Program-made: the position numbers and the translations under genes
Shown: in pieces, positions 10,146 to 18,470 of the stretch
Numbering within the stretch: the first letter of the stretch is position 1
Layout: every line of letters begins with the position of its first letter
Notes under the pieces: generated by a model
What the model saw: only the letters and a program-made list of their open reading frames with translations
Database searches by the model: none
Told to the model about the DNA's origin: nothing
From: Candidatus Nitronereus thalassa
GTDB taxonomy: Bacteria; Nitrospirota; Nitrospiria; Nitrospirales; UBA8639
Assembly: GCF_032191465.1 (NCBI RefSeq)
Contig: NZ_JAQOUE010000001.1
Span: 3,069,501-3,133,500, forward strand
DNA: 64,000 nucleotides
Reading direction: 5' to 3'

Positions 10146-10546
10146 GCTGTGATCTTATGAATGAAAAATTATTTTTTCGAGTGGACTTTTCCGTAAGGAA
10201 AAATGTGGGGAAATCCAATTTAATCTCTAAAGGGAACCCTAAATCCCAAAACCTTTTTGTGGGCAAAAACCCACGTTCCCCAAAACAGGAGTGTTAAGGC
10301 AAACCCATGAGGTTTTGAGTTCGTGGCTGACACCCCTCATCACCAAAAATGACGGTTTTAGATGTGCTTGTAACTTTATTAGGAGTTGGAAGGACTAGAC
10401 CACCATTTGTTGGACAAGAACCGTGGGGAGCCGTTCTCGATTTTTTTCACCAGTTCAGACTATGCTAGTGGAATAATAAAGGGGAAGTCCTATTCCTCTA
10501 TCTTGGTGGGGCGGGCTCGCGATAAAACATTGTAAGGAGAGAAACC

Positions 10547-10837
10547 ATGTATGTTTGGAGTAAGCGCATCGTTATTTCATTATTGGTGTTATTTGGAATA
10601 TTAGAGGTGGTCTTTTGGGTGACCTCCTCTGGTGGAGAAGCCAGCCTGTTGGCAACCCGAACCACACACTGGATGGCGTTGAACTATTTTTTGTTGCTCG
10701 TGTGGGTGTTTGTGTGGATGTTTGATCAAGCGCGGGTTCGCGGGAAAAATATCTGGGTGTGGATGGTTCCATTTTTTGTGGCCCCCTTGCCCACCTTGAT
10801 GGCCTTTGTTTTAGTGCTGCAGCGCCGGGCGAAGTAG
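10547..10837 (+). CDS. Small membrane protein, three predicted helices
   Basis: A 96-residue hydrophobic protein not recognised as any named family. Predicted membrane segments lie at about residues 7-28, 45-62 and 70-90. Short loops separate them, including a basic RVRGKN loop, and the C-terminus is basic (QRRAK). An AAGGAGAG ribosome site precedes the ATG at good spacing, which supports a real gene. It stands alone between the nrdJ promoter region and trkH and converges on the latter. Confidence 0.65.
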   Translation: MYVWSKRIVISLLVLFGILEVVFWVTSSGGEASLLATRTTHWMALNYFLLLVWVFVWMFDQARVRGKNIWVWMVPFFVAPLPTLMAFVLVLQRRAK

Positions 10838-10888
10838 GGAGGGCGTGTTACTAGAATACCTGAATTTCCTGAAGAGTGGGGGGATGGG

Positions 10889-12283
10889 TTAACCAATCAG
10901 GACTTTGGACTCGGGATAGCGGTAACGGACAGGAGTGGATGTTTTGACGGCGAACAGTCCAATAAGCAAGGGGCCAAATCGGCCAAGCAGCATAGACATG
11001 ATAATTACGACTTTTCCAAAATCTGTCAGTAGTGCCGAGAGACTCCGGCTACCTCCATCACCAAAGGACATGCCGACAATCCCCATCGCGGAGGTCACTT
11101 CAAACATAATCCTTAAAAACGGCCGTTCTTCGGAAAAATCTAAAAGGAGCGTGAACAGGGTAATGGCCGTAAAGGCAAGAATGCACAGAACAAAAGCTCT
11201 AATGATCAAGTCCGGGGGAATTCGACGGTGAAATACTTCCACGTCAACTTTTCTCCAGAGTACCGCCCATATCGTCAACCAAATAATGGCAAATGTGGTG
11301 GTTTTGATGCCACCGGACATACTGCCGGGTGACCCACCAACCGTCATGAGTAATATGAGGAAATAAAGGGTCGCATCTTCCATATCCCCAATATTTATCG
11401 TAGTAAATCCTGCCGTGCGAGAAACCGTATGGAAATGAGCGACCGCGAACCGTTCACCCAGGCTCAAGGGGCCAAAGGTCCGAGGATTATTCCATTCCAG
11501 AATCATTATCCCTAAGGTGCCGGATACGAGTAGGACGAGCGTAACTACGACGACGAGTTTGGTATGCGTTTGAAAGCGGAATCGTCTGGCTGTGAAATTA
11601 TCCCAAAGATCTTGAAAAACTATAAATCCAATACTTCCGAAAATCACTAAAATGGTAACAATCATATTGATAGAAAAGTCGGATTGATAGGAAATAAGAC
11701 TATTGGAAAATAAGGCAAATCCAGCATTATTAAAGGCCGAAATGGAATGAAAGATTCCAGCATATAACGCTTGGCCCCAGCTCATATCCTGAGAAAACCG
11801 TAATGTGAGGAGAATGGCTCCAAATCCCTCAAGAAATACCGTGACAATGGCCACGATTTTGACGTATCTCACGGATTCTCCAATGTCAGTGACGCTTAAG
11901 GTTTCTGCAAGCATCATCCGATCCCGAAGCCCAATCCGATGCCCCAGAGCTAGGAGGATCATGGTAGCCATAAGGGCATAGCCCAACCCTCCAATTTGAA
12001 TTAGCATCAGAATGACTAACTGCCCGAAAACGGTAAACTCCGTGGGTGTATCCAAAACGACGAGTCCGGTGACACATACGGCCGAGGTTGCAGTAAATAA
12101 TGCATCAATAAATCGAATATTCACGGTAGGTGGGGTTGCTGCCGGAAGCATTAATAGGAGAGATCCAAGAAGAATAAGAGCCGCAGCGGCCAGTGCCACG
12201 ATTTGACCCGGAAGCAGTCTCAGGGTCAACAAGCGGGTCAGGATGGAGGGGGTCTGTTTTCCCGTTTGGTCAATCAAGGCCAT
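10889..12283 (-). CDS. trkH: TrkH/KtrB-type potassium uptake membrane subunit
   Basis: Potassium-translocating subunit of a Trk/Ktr system in the inner membrane. The 464-residue length fits KtrB-like forms. The four pore-loop repeats of the superfamily are visible: ATSAVCVTGLVV, SAFNNAGFALF, SRTAGFTTIN and TSAMGIVGMSF, each with the filter glycine. Transmembrane helices surround each repeat. The regulatory NAD(H)- or ATP-binding partner (TrkA/KtrA) is not next to it, so it must be encoded elsewhere. The 239 bases upstream, 12284-12522, contain nothing I recognise. Confidence 0.93.
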   Translation of the reverse strand: MALIDQTGKQTPSILTRLLTLRLLPGQIVALAAAALILLGSLLLMLPAATPPTVNIRFIDALFTATSAVCVTGLVVLDTPTEFTVFGQLVILMLIQIGGLGYALMATMILLALGHRIGLRDRMMLAETLSVTDIGESVRYVKIVAIVTVFLEGFGAILLTLRFSQDMSWGQALYAGIFHSISAFNNAGFALFSNSLISYQSDFSINMIVTILVIFGSIGFIVFQDLWDNFTARRFRFQTHTKLVVVVTLVLLVSGTLGIMILEWNNPRTFGPLSLGERFAVAHFHTVSRTAGFTTINIGDMEDATLYFLILLMTVGGSPGSMSGGIKTTTFAIIWLTIWAVLWRKVDVEVFHRRIPPDLIIRAFVLCILAFTAITLFTLLLDFSEERPFLRIMFEVTSAMGIVGMSFGDGGSRSLSALLTDFGKVVIIMSMLLGRFGPLLIGLFAVKTSTPVRYRYPESKVLIG

Positions 12284-12522
12284 AATGGAGTGACAGGGCT
12301 CTGGGGCTGATAAGGGTTTTAGTGGAGCATAAAAGGTTGGAGGTTATTAAACACGGATTACAAACTCATGTCACCTTTTCCTTAGTGTGTTGATGAAAAA
12401 TCCTGAGGAAATTCGAAATGCCTTACGTGGGACCGCAGGGTTTCTAAGGTAAAAAATCAAGAAACAAAATGGCAATTTGGGAATGTGTCTAGGGTGAGGG
12501 AACACTATCGAATTGTGTTGGC

Positions 12523-12927
12523 CTAACAAGGCTGACCGTTGAATAGGCAAGGTTTGTATCGACTGGAATCAAAATCTACTTCTTCTTTATACACCAGCTC
12601 ATTTCCATTGACCCCGTCCTGTTCTGGGTCGTTATACATGGTATGATTCCACCAATAAAATAACGGATAGTTTTCAAGGTAATAAACCGGATTTCCATAG
12701 ACGCTGCGCTGATGATCCCAGACCTTCCGTCCGACCACATAATCCACCTTATCTGTGCCTTCCAAGGAATAAAGGAATAGGACCATGCGTGCCTCATGAT
12801 CGTAGATTTCTTCGAGGCGGGTCTCTTCGTCGGGTTCACTCGGAAGGCGCGGTTGGGACAAGGCGAGTGAGGAAAGGCTCAGAATGAAGGTCAAGAAGGC
12901 AACGGAGATGCTCCAGGTTTTCTTCAT
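12523..12927 (-). CDS. Small secreted protein of unknown function
   Basis: About 134 residues with a clear signal peptide (MKKTW start, hydrophobic core to about residue 23, then SQPR). The mature part is polar and rich in aromatic residues (YYLENYPLFYWWNHTMYND). It ends with two cysteines that could form a disulfide (KPCLFNGQPC). I do not recognise the family. The start at 12927 is chosen because GGGAG lies 8 bases before it; an in-frame start 7 codons upstream lacks this and would put a charged extension before the signal. Confidence 0.65.
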   Translation of the reverse strand: MKKTWSISVAFLTFILSLSSLALSQPRLPSEPDEETRLEEIYDHEARMVLFLYSLEGTDKVDYVVGRKVWDHQRSVYGNPVYYLENYPLFYWWNHTMYNDPEQDGVNGNELVYKEEVDFDSSRYKPCLFNGQPC

Positions 12928-13043
12928 AATCGTTCTCCCAAATCTCAAGATGGAGTCACGAGGAACCTATTGAGGTCATTTCACCCAGTGTAACCTATGG
13001 ACGTTCTTCCGGCAATTATTTTTGAGGGTATTGACAATCAAGG

Positions 13044-13073
13044 TTGTCCATTCCTTAGGGGGTTTTCTATAAT
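13044..13073 (+). promoter_or_regulatory. Promoter of mtaB-miaB
   Basis: A perfect -10 TATAAT at 13068-13073 has TTGTCC at 13044-13049, 18 bases upstream. A perfect TTGACA at 13031 lies too far upstream to pair with it. The predicted RNA start near 13080 leaves a leader of about 24 bases before the ATG at 13104. Confidence 0.6.
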
Positions 13074-13103
13074 GGCTTCCGATTATTTGTTTTGGTTCGT
13101 CCC

Positions 13104-14501
13104 ATGAAAAAAGTGACCTTTCATACTATTGGATGTCGGTTGAACCAATCGGAAACCGCTGTTCTTGTGGACCGCTTTCAACGCCTCGGTTACGAGCAGG
13201 TAAAGTTTGGAGAGCCGACAGATTTGCTCGTACTCAACACCTGTTCCGTTACGGAGGGTGCGGAGGTGGATTGCCGACGGGCCGTGCGACGGACCTTACG
13301 CCAATCTCCGCAAGCATTTGTCGCGGTCACCGGGTGTTATGCCCAGACTGGCGTGCAAGCGTTGCAAGCCATACCAGGAGTCGATTTGGTGTTGGGGAAT
13401 CAGTTTAAAATGAACTTGCCGGATTACGTAAGGCCTGAGGCACTCACCGGAAAGTCCGCTTCTCCGGCTGTGGTGCATTCTGGGACGATTGATCGAGATG
13501 ACTTTGAACAGGAAGGGGTGGGTGAGTATTCGACCACGCGCGCGAATCTTAAGATTCAGGACGGATGTAATTTCATGTGCTCGTTTTGCCTCATTCCCTT
13601 TGCACGTGGTCGGGAACGAAGCCGGCAGATTGATGATGCCATTCGGGAGGCGGAACAACTTGTAGCTCGTGGCCATAAGGAAGTTGTGTTAACAGGGGTC
13701 AATGTTGGGCAATTTGCTAGTGGAAGCTCGGGAATTATTGACCTTCTCCAACGATTGGAATTGATTCAGGGTTTGGCTCGAATTCGCATTTCCTCCATCG
13801 AGCCGACGACGATTCCTGAGGCGTTGCTCGAGTACATGGCATCCTCCTCCAAGCTATGTCGATTTTTACACGTGCCTCTTCAAAGTGGAGATAATGGGAT
13901 TTTACAAGCCATGAATCGTCGGTACACGGTGAAAGATTATAGCGATTGGGTTCACCATGCCGCCCAAAAAATACCTGATGTATGCATTGGTACGGACCTT
14001 ATGGTGGGATTTCCAGGGGAGAGTGAAGAGCAATTTGCCAATACTCGTGCGGTTGTGGTTGATCTTCCTTTGGCCTATTTTCATGTCTTCAGTTATTCAG
14101 CTCGCCCTGGAACGGCTGCTACTCGTTTGGAGAACACAGTGGCTTCCAAAACGATAAAGTCGCGGAGTAAAAATCTTTCCGAACTTTCTCGGGAAAAGCG
14201 AGCCGAATTTTATCATCGGTTTGTTGATCAACGGGTATCTGTGTTATTCGAATCTGCTGAAGGACCAGGCTGGTGGTCGGGTCTTACGGATAACTTTATT
14301 CGCGTTCGTGTACCCAGTACCACAGTATCCGCGAATGAGATTCATGCCGTTCATCTCACCGGAACGATAGGGGAAGCCGCGTTGGGACATATAGTGCGGG
14401 ATCAAAATCACATAATTTCCAAGGATGTCATCCCCATGGTTCACAATAAAGGCTTGGCCTCAGTTTCTGTTCCCCGGAAGTCAATCCAAGTTGGGCAGTA
14501 A
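13104..14501 (+). CDS. mtaB: tRNA ms2t6A methylthiotransferase MtaB
   Basis: Radical-SAM enzyme that adds a methylthio group to t6A37 of ANN-decoding tRNAs. The order is an N-terminal UPF0004 domain with Cys in TIGCRLNQSE, NTCSVTE and VTGCYAQ; the radical SAM core with the CxxxCxxC cluster CNFMCSFC near residue 155; and a C-terminal TRAM-like region. The FARGRERSR segment after the cluster and HVPLQSGD are typical of the family. The ATG at 13104 is preferred over an in-frame TTG four codons earlier because family members begin close to KVTFHTIGC. It is followed 35 bases later by its paralogue miaB. Confidence 0.93.
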   Translation: MKKVTFHTIGCRLNQSETAVLVDRFQRLGYEQVKFGEPTDLLVLNTCSVTEGAEVDCRRAVRRTLRQSPQAFVAVTGCYAQTGVQALQAIPGVDLVLGNQFKMNLPDYVRPEALTGKSASPAVVHSGTIDRDDFEQEGVGEYSTTRANLKIQDGCNFMCSFCLIPFARGRERSRQIDDAIREAEQLVARGHKEVVLTGVNVGQFASGSSGIIDLLQRLELIQGLARIRISSIEPTTIPEALLEYMASSSKLCRFLHVPLQSGDNGILQAMNRRYTVKDYSDWVHHAAQKIPDVCIGTDLMVGFPGESEEQFANTRAVVVDLPLAYFHVFSYSARPGTAATRLENTVASKTIKSRSKNLSELSREKRAEFYHRFVDQRVSVLFESAEGPGWWSGLTDNFIRVRVPSTTVSANEIHAVHLTGTIGEAALGHIVRDQNHIISKDVIPMVHNKGLASVSVPRKSIQVGQ

Positions 14502-14536
14502 AAAGGTTATTTCGCAGTATTTGAGGGTTTGTGAGC

Positions 14537-15874
14537 ATGCCTTATCAAGTCTATATTGAAACCTTCGGTTGCCAGATGAACGAATATGATACGGAATTGG
14601 TCCGGTCGCTTCTCACGAAAACCGGATTCACGTTCACGGGAGATCAAAATCAGGCAGACGTGGTTCTCATGAATACCTGCGCCATTCGAGAAAATGCCCA
14701 CAATCGAGTGTATGGGCATTTGGGTGACTGCCGGGTGATGAAGCGAGAGCGCAAGGTGGTTGTGGGAGTCCTTGGGTGTATGGCGCAGAATTTAAAAAAA
14801 GAATTGATGGAGACGGATCCGGTGATTGATGTTCTGGTGGGGCCTGATGCCTATCGACAATTGCCAGAGTTGTTGACTCGGGCCCTGGTGCAACAGGAAA
14901 AAAGTCTAGCGGTCGATCTTTCCGAATATGAAACATATGAATATATCCTGCCAGAACGCCGGCCGGGGGTGAATGGCTGGATTGCGGTGATGCGGGGTTG
15001 CGATAATTTTTGTTCGTTTTGTGTGGTGCCCTATACTCGCGGCCGTGAACGGTCTCGAATCCCAGAGGGTATTCTCGAAGAAGCCCGAGGGCTAGTCTCA
15101 CAGGGGTATAAACAAATTACCCTTCTTGGGCAGAACGTGAATTCGTATGCCTCTGCTGGCTGGGATTTTGCCAGGTTGCTCACGGCGGTGGCGGATATTC
15201 CAGGCATTGAACGTGTTCGTTTTACGTCACCTCATCCCAAAGATTTTCCTCCGTCTCTATTGGAGGCCGTGGCGCAACACCCACGCGTGTGTCGACATAT
15301 TCATTTGCCGCTACAAGCCGGGAATGATCGAATTCTTGAATTAATGGGACGATGCTACACGCGAAAAGACTTTCTGGCCCTTGTCGATGATATCCGACGG
15401 CATGGGGATATTTCCTTGAGTACCGATGTGATTTGTGGGTTTTGTTCGGAAACCGATGCTGAGTATCAGGAAACGTATGACTTGGTGAAAGAAGTAGAGT
15501 TTCAGGCCGCCTATATATTTAAGTATTCCGAGCGAAAACACACGATTGCCAGCCGCAAATACCCGGATGATGTCCCCGATCAAGTCAAAACCGACAGAGT
15601 CAAGGAACTCATCGAGTTTCAGAAGTCCGTTTCCACTAAACTAAATCAATGTCTCATTGGAAAGACCGTTGAGGTGCTCATTGAAGGACCCGCCAAGAAA
15701 TCAGCAGGACAATGGATGGGCCATACGGAAAGCAATGTCACGGTTGTGTGGCAAAAGCCGGATTTTCCCACAAAACCCGGGGACTTGGTGCCGGTCACGG
15801 TAGCCGAAGCTTCGGCCTCTACCCTCTTTGGTCAACGAGTCCCTACTCCTCCCTCTCTTGTGTGTTCTGAATAG
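14537..15874 (+). CDS. miaB: tRNA ms2i6A methylthiotransferase MiaB
   Basis: Methylthiolates i6A37 in tRNAs reading UNN codons. The N-terminal UPF0004 cysteines are in ETFGCQMNEYD, MNTCAIRENA and VLGCMAQ. The radical SAM cluster is CDNFCSFC followed by VVPYTRGRERSR. The C-terminal TRAM domain covers about residues 375-440 (VEVLIEGPAKKSAGQWMGHT). At 445 residues it has normal length. The ATG at 14537 is better placed relative to GAGGG than the GTG two codons upstream. It is probably co-transcribed with mtaB. Confidence 0.95.
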   Translation: MPYQVYIETFGCQMNEYDTELVRSLLTKTGFTFTGDQNQADVVLMNTCAIRENAHNRVYGHLGDCRVMKRERKVVVGVLGCMAQNLKKELMETDPVIDVLVGPDAYRQLPELLTRALVQQEKSLAVDLSEYETYEYILPERRPGVNGWIAVMRGCDNFCSFCVVPYTRGRERSRIPEGILEEARGLVSQGYKQITLLGQNVNSYASAGWDFARLLTAVADIPGIERVRFTSPHPKDFPPSLLEAVAQHPRVCRHIHLPLQAGNDRILELMGRCYTRKDFLALVDDIRRHGDISLSTDVICGFCSETDAEYQETYDLVKEVEFQAAYIFKYSERKHTIASRKYPDDVPDQVKTDRVKELIEFQKSVSTKLNQCLIGKTVEVLIEGPAKKSAGQWMGHTESNVTVVWQKPDFPTKPGDLVPVTVAEASASTLFGQRVPTPPSLVCSE

Positions 15875-16117
15875 GTATCCCCTAGGATCATAGCGTTCTT
15901 GGGTGGGAAAGGCATCCTCCCCAAATTTTGGTGGATGTACGTAATTCCTCCTGAGGGAGCACCCATGACAGTCTCTGTTCATTATGCTTAAGTCGTGTTG
16001 GATTTGGGCCGACAATTTAAGAAGAATCATAGCGGTTAGGGTTCTAGGCAAGTACCAATGCTGGGTTCCCCAATACCAAATAATCCAAGCGCAAGCGACA
16101 GAAAGGGTGAGGACGGG

Positions 16118-17071
16118 ATGACACCAGAACTTATTCAACGAATCAAAAATTGCAAAACCCTTCCGGCGATTCCGGCCTTACCGTTGCAAGTATTGCAGAT
16201 GTGCCGCAGTGAAGATGCGGATATCAAAAAAATGGGTGATTTAATCAGCAATGATCCTACTTTTGTCGCTAAAGTCTTAAATGTGGCCAATTCCAGTTTT
16301 TACGGAGGCTCACGCCATAAAGTCACCACGGTAACGCAGGCGATAACTCTGTTAGGTATGAATTCCATTGCGACCCTAGCCTTTTGTTTTTCGTTATATC
16401 GGGACCTTCGTCGACATGGGGCCTCGGGGTTTGATCATAATCAATATTGGCGACGTTCCCTGCTCTCTAGTGTGGCAGGCCGGGTGATTGGAACCTGGGC
16501 TAAAATCATAGATTGCGAAGAAATTTTCCTTGCCGCGCTTCTACAGGACATTGGGGTGTTGGTGCTGAGCGAAACGCATACCGATTTATATGGTTCGATC
16601 ATCACTCAGGCGGAGAGGAATCACATTCGCTTGCAGGAATTAGAAAGGGAAAAATTAGGAGCGGATCATAGCGAGGTTGGCGCATGGTTGGCAGAAAACT
16701 GGCAATTGCCCGAGTTGTTACAAGCAGCAGTGCGGTGTAGTCATGATCCTTTGCAAATGGATATCCCCGAAGAATTTTTACCGGTTGTAAAGACCGTCGC
16801 ATTTTCAGGAAGATTAGCAGATATTTGGTGCGATCCCGAAACTGAACAAGCCACGCAGCAGGCGGCTCTCGCAGCCCAAGCCATGCTTGGCATGGAGTAT
16901 CAAGAGTTAGAAACTTGTCTCGACAGCATTGCTAATGGGTTTTTGGAAATGTCCGGCATTTTCCAAATTGATTTAGGCAATCCTCAAGAAATAGCCGAAA
17001 TTTTGGAAAAAGCGAAAGAGACGCTTCGCAATCTTTCAGCCGAAGCTCCACAACCCGCCGGGGTATCCTAA
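16118..17071 (+). CDS. HDOD-domain protein
   Basis: A 317-residue single-domain HDOD protein, a degenerate HD-like helical domain found in bacterial signalling. Landmarks are LPAIPALPLQVLQMC near residue 12, ISNDPTFVAKVLNVANSSFYGG, AITLLGMNSIATLAFCFSLYRDL and AALLQDIGVLVLSE. It has no GGDEF, EAL or receiver domain attached. HDOD proteins are thought to act as scaffolds in signalling, motility or stress; the partner is unknown. The start at 16118 follows a GAGG site; a longer frame from 16058 lacks one. The 243 bases before it hold nothing recognisable. Confidence 0.85.
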   Translation: MTPELIQRIKNCKTLPAIPALPLQVLQMCRSEDADIKKMGDLISNDPTFVAKVLNVANSSFYGGSRHKVTTVTQAITLLGMNSIATLAFCFSLYRDLRRHGASGFDHNQYWRRSLLSSVAGRVIGTWAKIIDCEEIFLAALLQDIGVLVLSETHTDLYGSIITQAERNHIRLQELEREKLGADHSEVGAWLAENWQLPELLQAAVRCSHDPLQMDIPEEFLPVVKTVAFSGRLADIWCDPETEQATQQAALAAQAMLGMEYQELETCLDSIANGFLEMSGIFQIDLGNPQEIAEILEKAKETLRNLSAEAPQPAGVS

Positions 17072-17364
17072 TCCCTTACTTTCCCTGTACTAAATTTGCA
17101 CCCCAGGACTTTTCAGCACGTCCACCATCCTCAATCATCATAGGCCGTTTTTCCTTAATCAGCAGGAAACCAAAAATTTTTGCACTTTGGTGCCAAGGGT
17201 TATAACGTCTTTCGTTTTTCCCTGAGGAAAAGAACTGGCGCAGGAACTGTTTGCGAAAGGTGGAGATTTGAGGTAATGAGGTCTCTCGGTGGAGGGCAAA
17301 AAGCGAAAATCACCACTGAAAATGAATTAACCTGAGGGAAAATGGAGTCTTATGTCCTAGGGCA

Positions 17365-17703
17365 TTAAGCGATTGAAGGGGCCAGAGCTTCTTCAATGGA
17401 GTTGTAACTGGGGATAAGTTTTGGAATCGCCACCATATCCAGGATAAGACGAACTTCGGGTTGAGGATTAATCAAACTCAACCGGCCGCCTTTTTCCTTA
17501 AACTTATGATGGTTGACCGCGAGAAGCCCAAGTCCCGCGCTGTCGACAATGGGGACTCCTGCCAAATTGAGGATAAGGTGAAGAGTGCCGGTATCAATCG
17601 CTTGATCGATGGCGCGCTGAACGTCTTGCTTCGCTGTCGCGTCAAAACGGCCAGATAGATCTAATACCACCGCATCCTCAAGGTTTCTTACCGATACCGC
17701 CAT
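17365..17703 (-). CDS. STAS-domain anti-sigma factor antagonist
   Basis: A 112-residue SpoIIAA/RsbV-type protein that would bind and neutralise an anti-sigma kinase when unphosphorylated. The STAS fold is complete: LEDAVVLDLSGRFDA, the phosphorylation loop VPIVDSAGLGLLAVNH with the target serine near residue 55, then GGRLSLINPQPEVRLILDM. GGGAGGTGGG lies just before the ATG. No anti-sigma kinase gene is adjacent, so its partner must lie elsewhere. The upstream 17072-17364 gap shows no gene. A second STAS gene is at 35032. Confidence 0.9.
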   Translation of the reverse strand: MAVSVRNLEDAVVLDLSGRFDATAKQDVQRAIDQAIDTGTLHLILNLAGVPIVDSAGLGLLAVNHHKFKEKGGRLSLINPQPEVRLILDMVAIPKLIPSYNSIEEALAPSIA

Positions 17704-18011
17704 ATACCCACCTCCCTGTCAATTCATGATTAAATGAATAAGTGTGTATCGGTCGAATGGCGCTCTGGCTAAAACCCTCTGTAGGGCACTTAAAAATGAA
17801 GTCCGTTGGGACACGTTGAATGGTATTCTGGTAAAAAAAGGGGGTTTTGGATGACGGCACTGTCGTTTTTCCAGGCAAAGGTAGGGGAATTCTAAGGGAC
17901 CTCGCAAAAGACGCCTCTCAGTTGACGATTCCACGCGAAGACCGGTATAACGACCGCGATTAGTTTTCACGAAACCGTGGGTTCCCTTCCTATTTCCGTT
18001 TTAAATCTTTG

Positions 18012-18087
18012 GCGCCCGTAGCTCAATGGATAGAGCACTTGACTACGGATCAAGAGGTTACAGGTTCGACTCCTGTCGGGCGCGCCA
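18012..18087 (+). tRNA. tRNA-Arg (ACG)
   Basis: Acceptor GCGCCCG pairs with CGGGCGC, discriminator G, CCA encoded. The anticodon stem-loop CTTGACTACGGATCAAG gives ACG, whose A34 would be edited to inosine by TadA. The T arm is AGGTTCGACTCCT. Confidence 0.95.
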
Positions 18088-18399
18088 ATACTGGGCTTTC
18101 TAGTTTTTCATGGAAAGCCTCTCCTTTACAAATTTCTCCTTTTTGGGAAATTCTCCCCAATATAATAATAAGTATAATTACCAGCAGTAGGATGGGTATT
18201 CTCGGAAAGTCCTGTGTGTCTTAGTTCCGTGCCTGTCGATTCGGGCAGACCCTATCGGACGTTTGAATTTGCACATCCCCCTAAGCTCCCTGAACTGGGC
18301 GTCTTCGGCGTTTCACTTCCATTCTGCATCTTCTTTTTGCTTCCTCTCACTTTTTCTTCATTTCCCTTCAAAGTTGTCCGAAAAAAGAGATACGACTTG

Positions 18400-18411
18400 G
18401 ACTATATAGTC
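18400..18411. promoter_or_regulatory. Perfect 12-bp palindrome upstream of the Amt-kinase gene
   Basis: GACTATATAGTC reads the same on both strands and lies 60 bases before the preferred start of the Amt-kinase fusion. It could be an operator or contain the -10 region (TATATA); no -35 with correct spacing stands out. The rest of the 18088-18470 gap shows no gene. Confidence 0.35.
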
Positions 18412-18470
18412 AAAAGTCATTGAGGGTGTAATTGCCCTACCGTTGTCATGTAGGAGTGAGAGTTTCATTG

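Noticed and set aside
10017-10260. Calling the DnaA-box region the chromosomal origin
   Set aside because: Only one perfect box, and no dnaA, dnaN, rnpA-rpmH, gyrase or parAB genes nearby. Kept as a DnaA-site cluster, with origin only as a possibility.
18214-18423. Short plus-strand frame after tRNA-Arg
   Set aside because: Composition is not protein-like (Phe/Pro/Leu runs from T-rich DNA), and there is no ribosome site.
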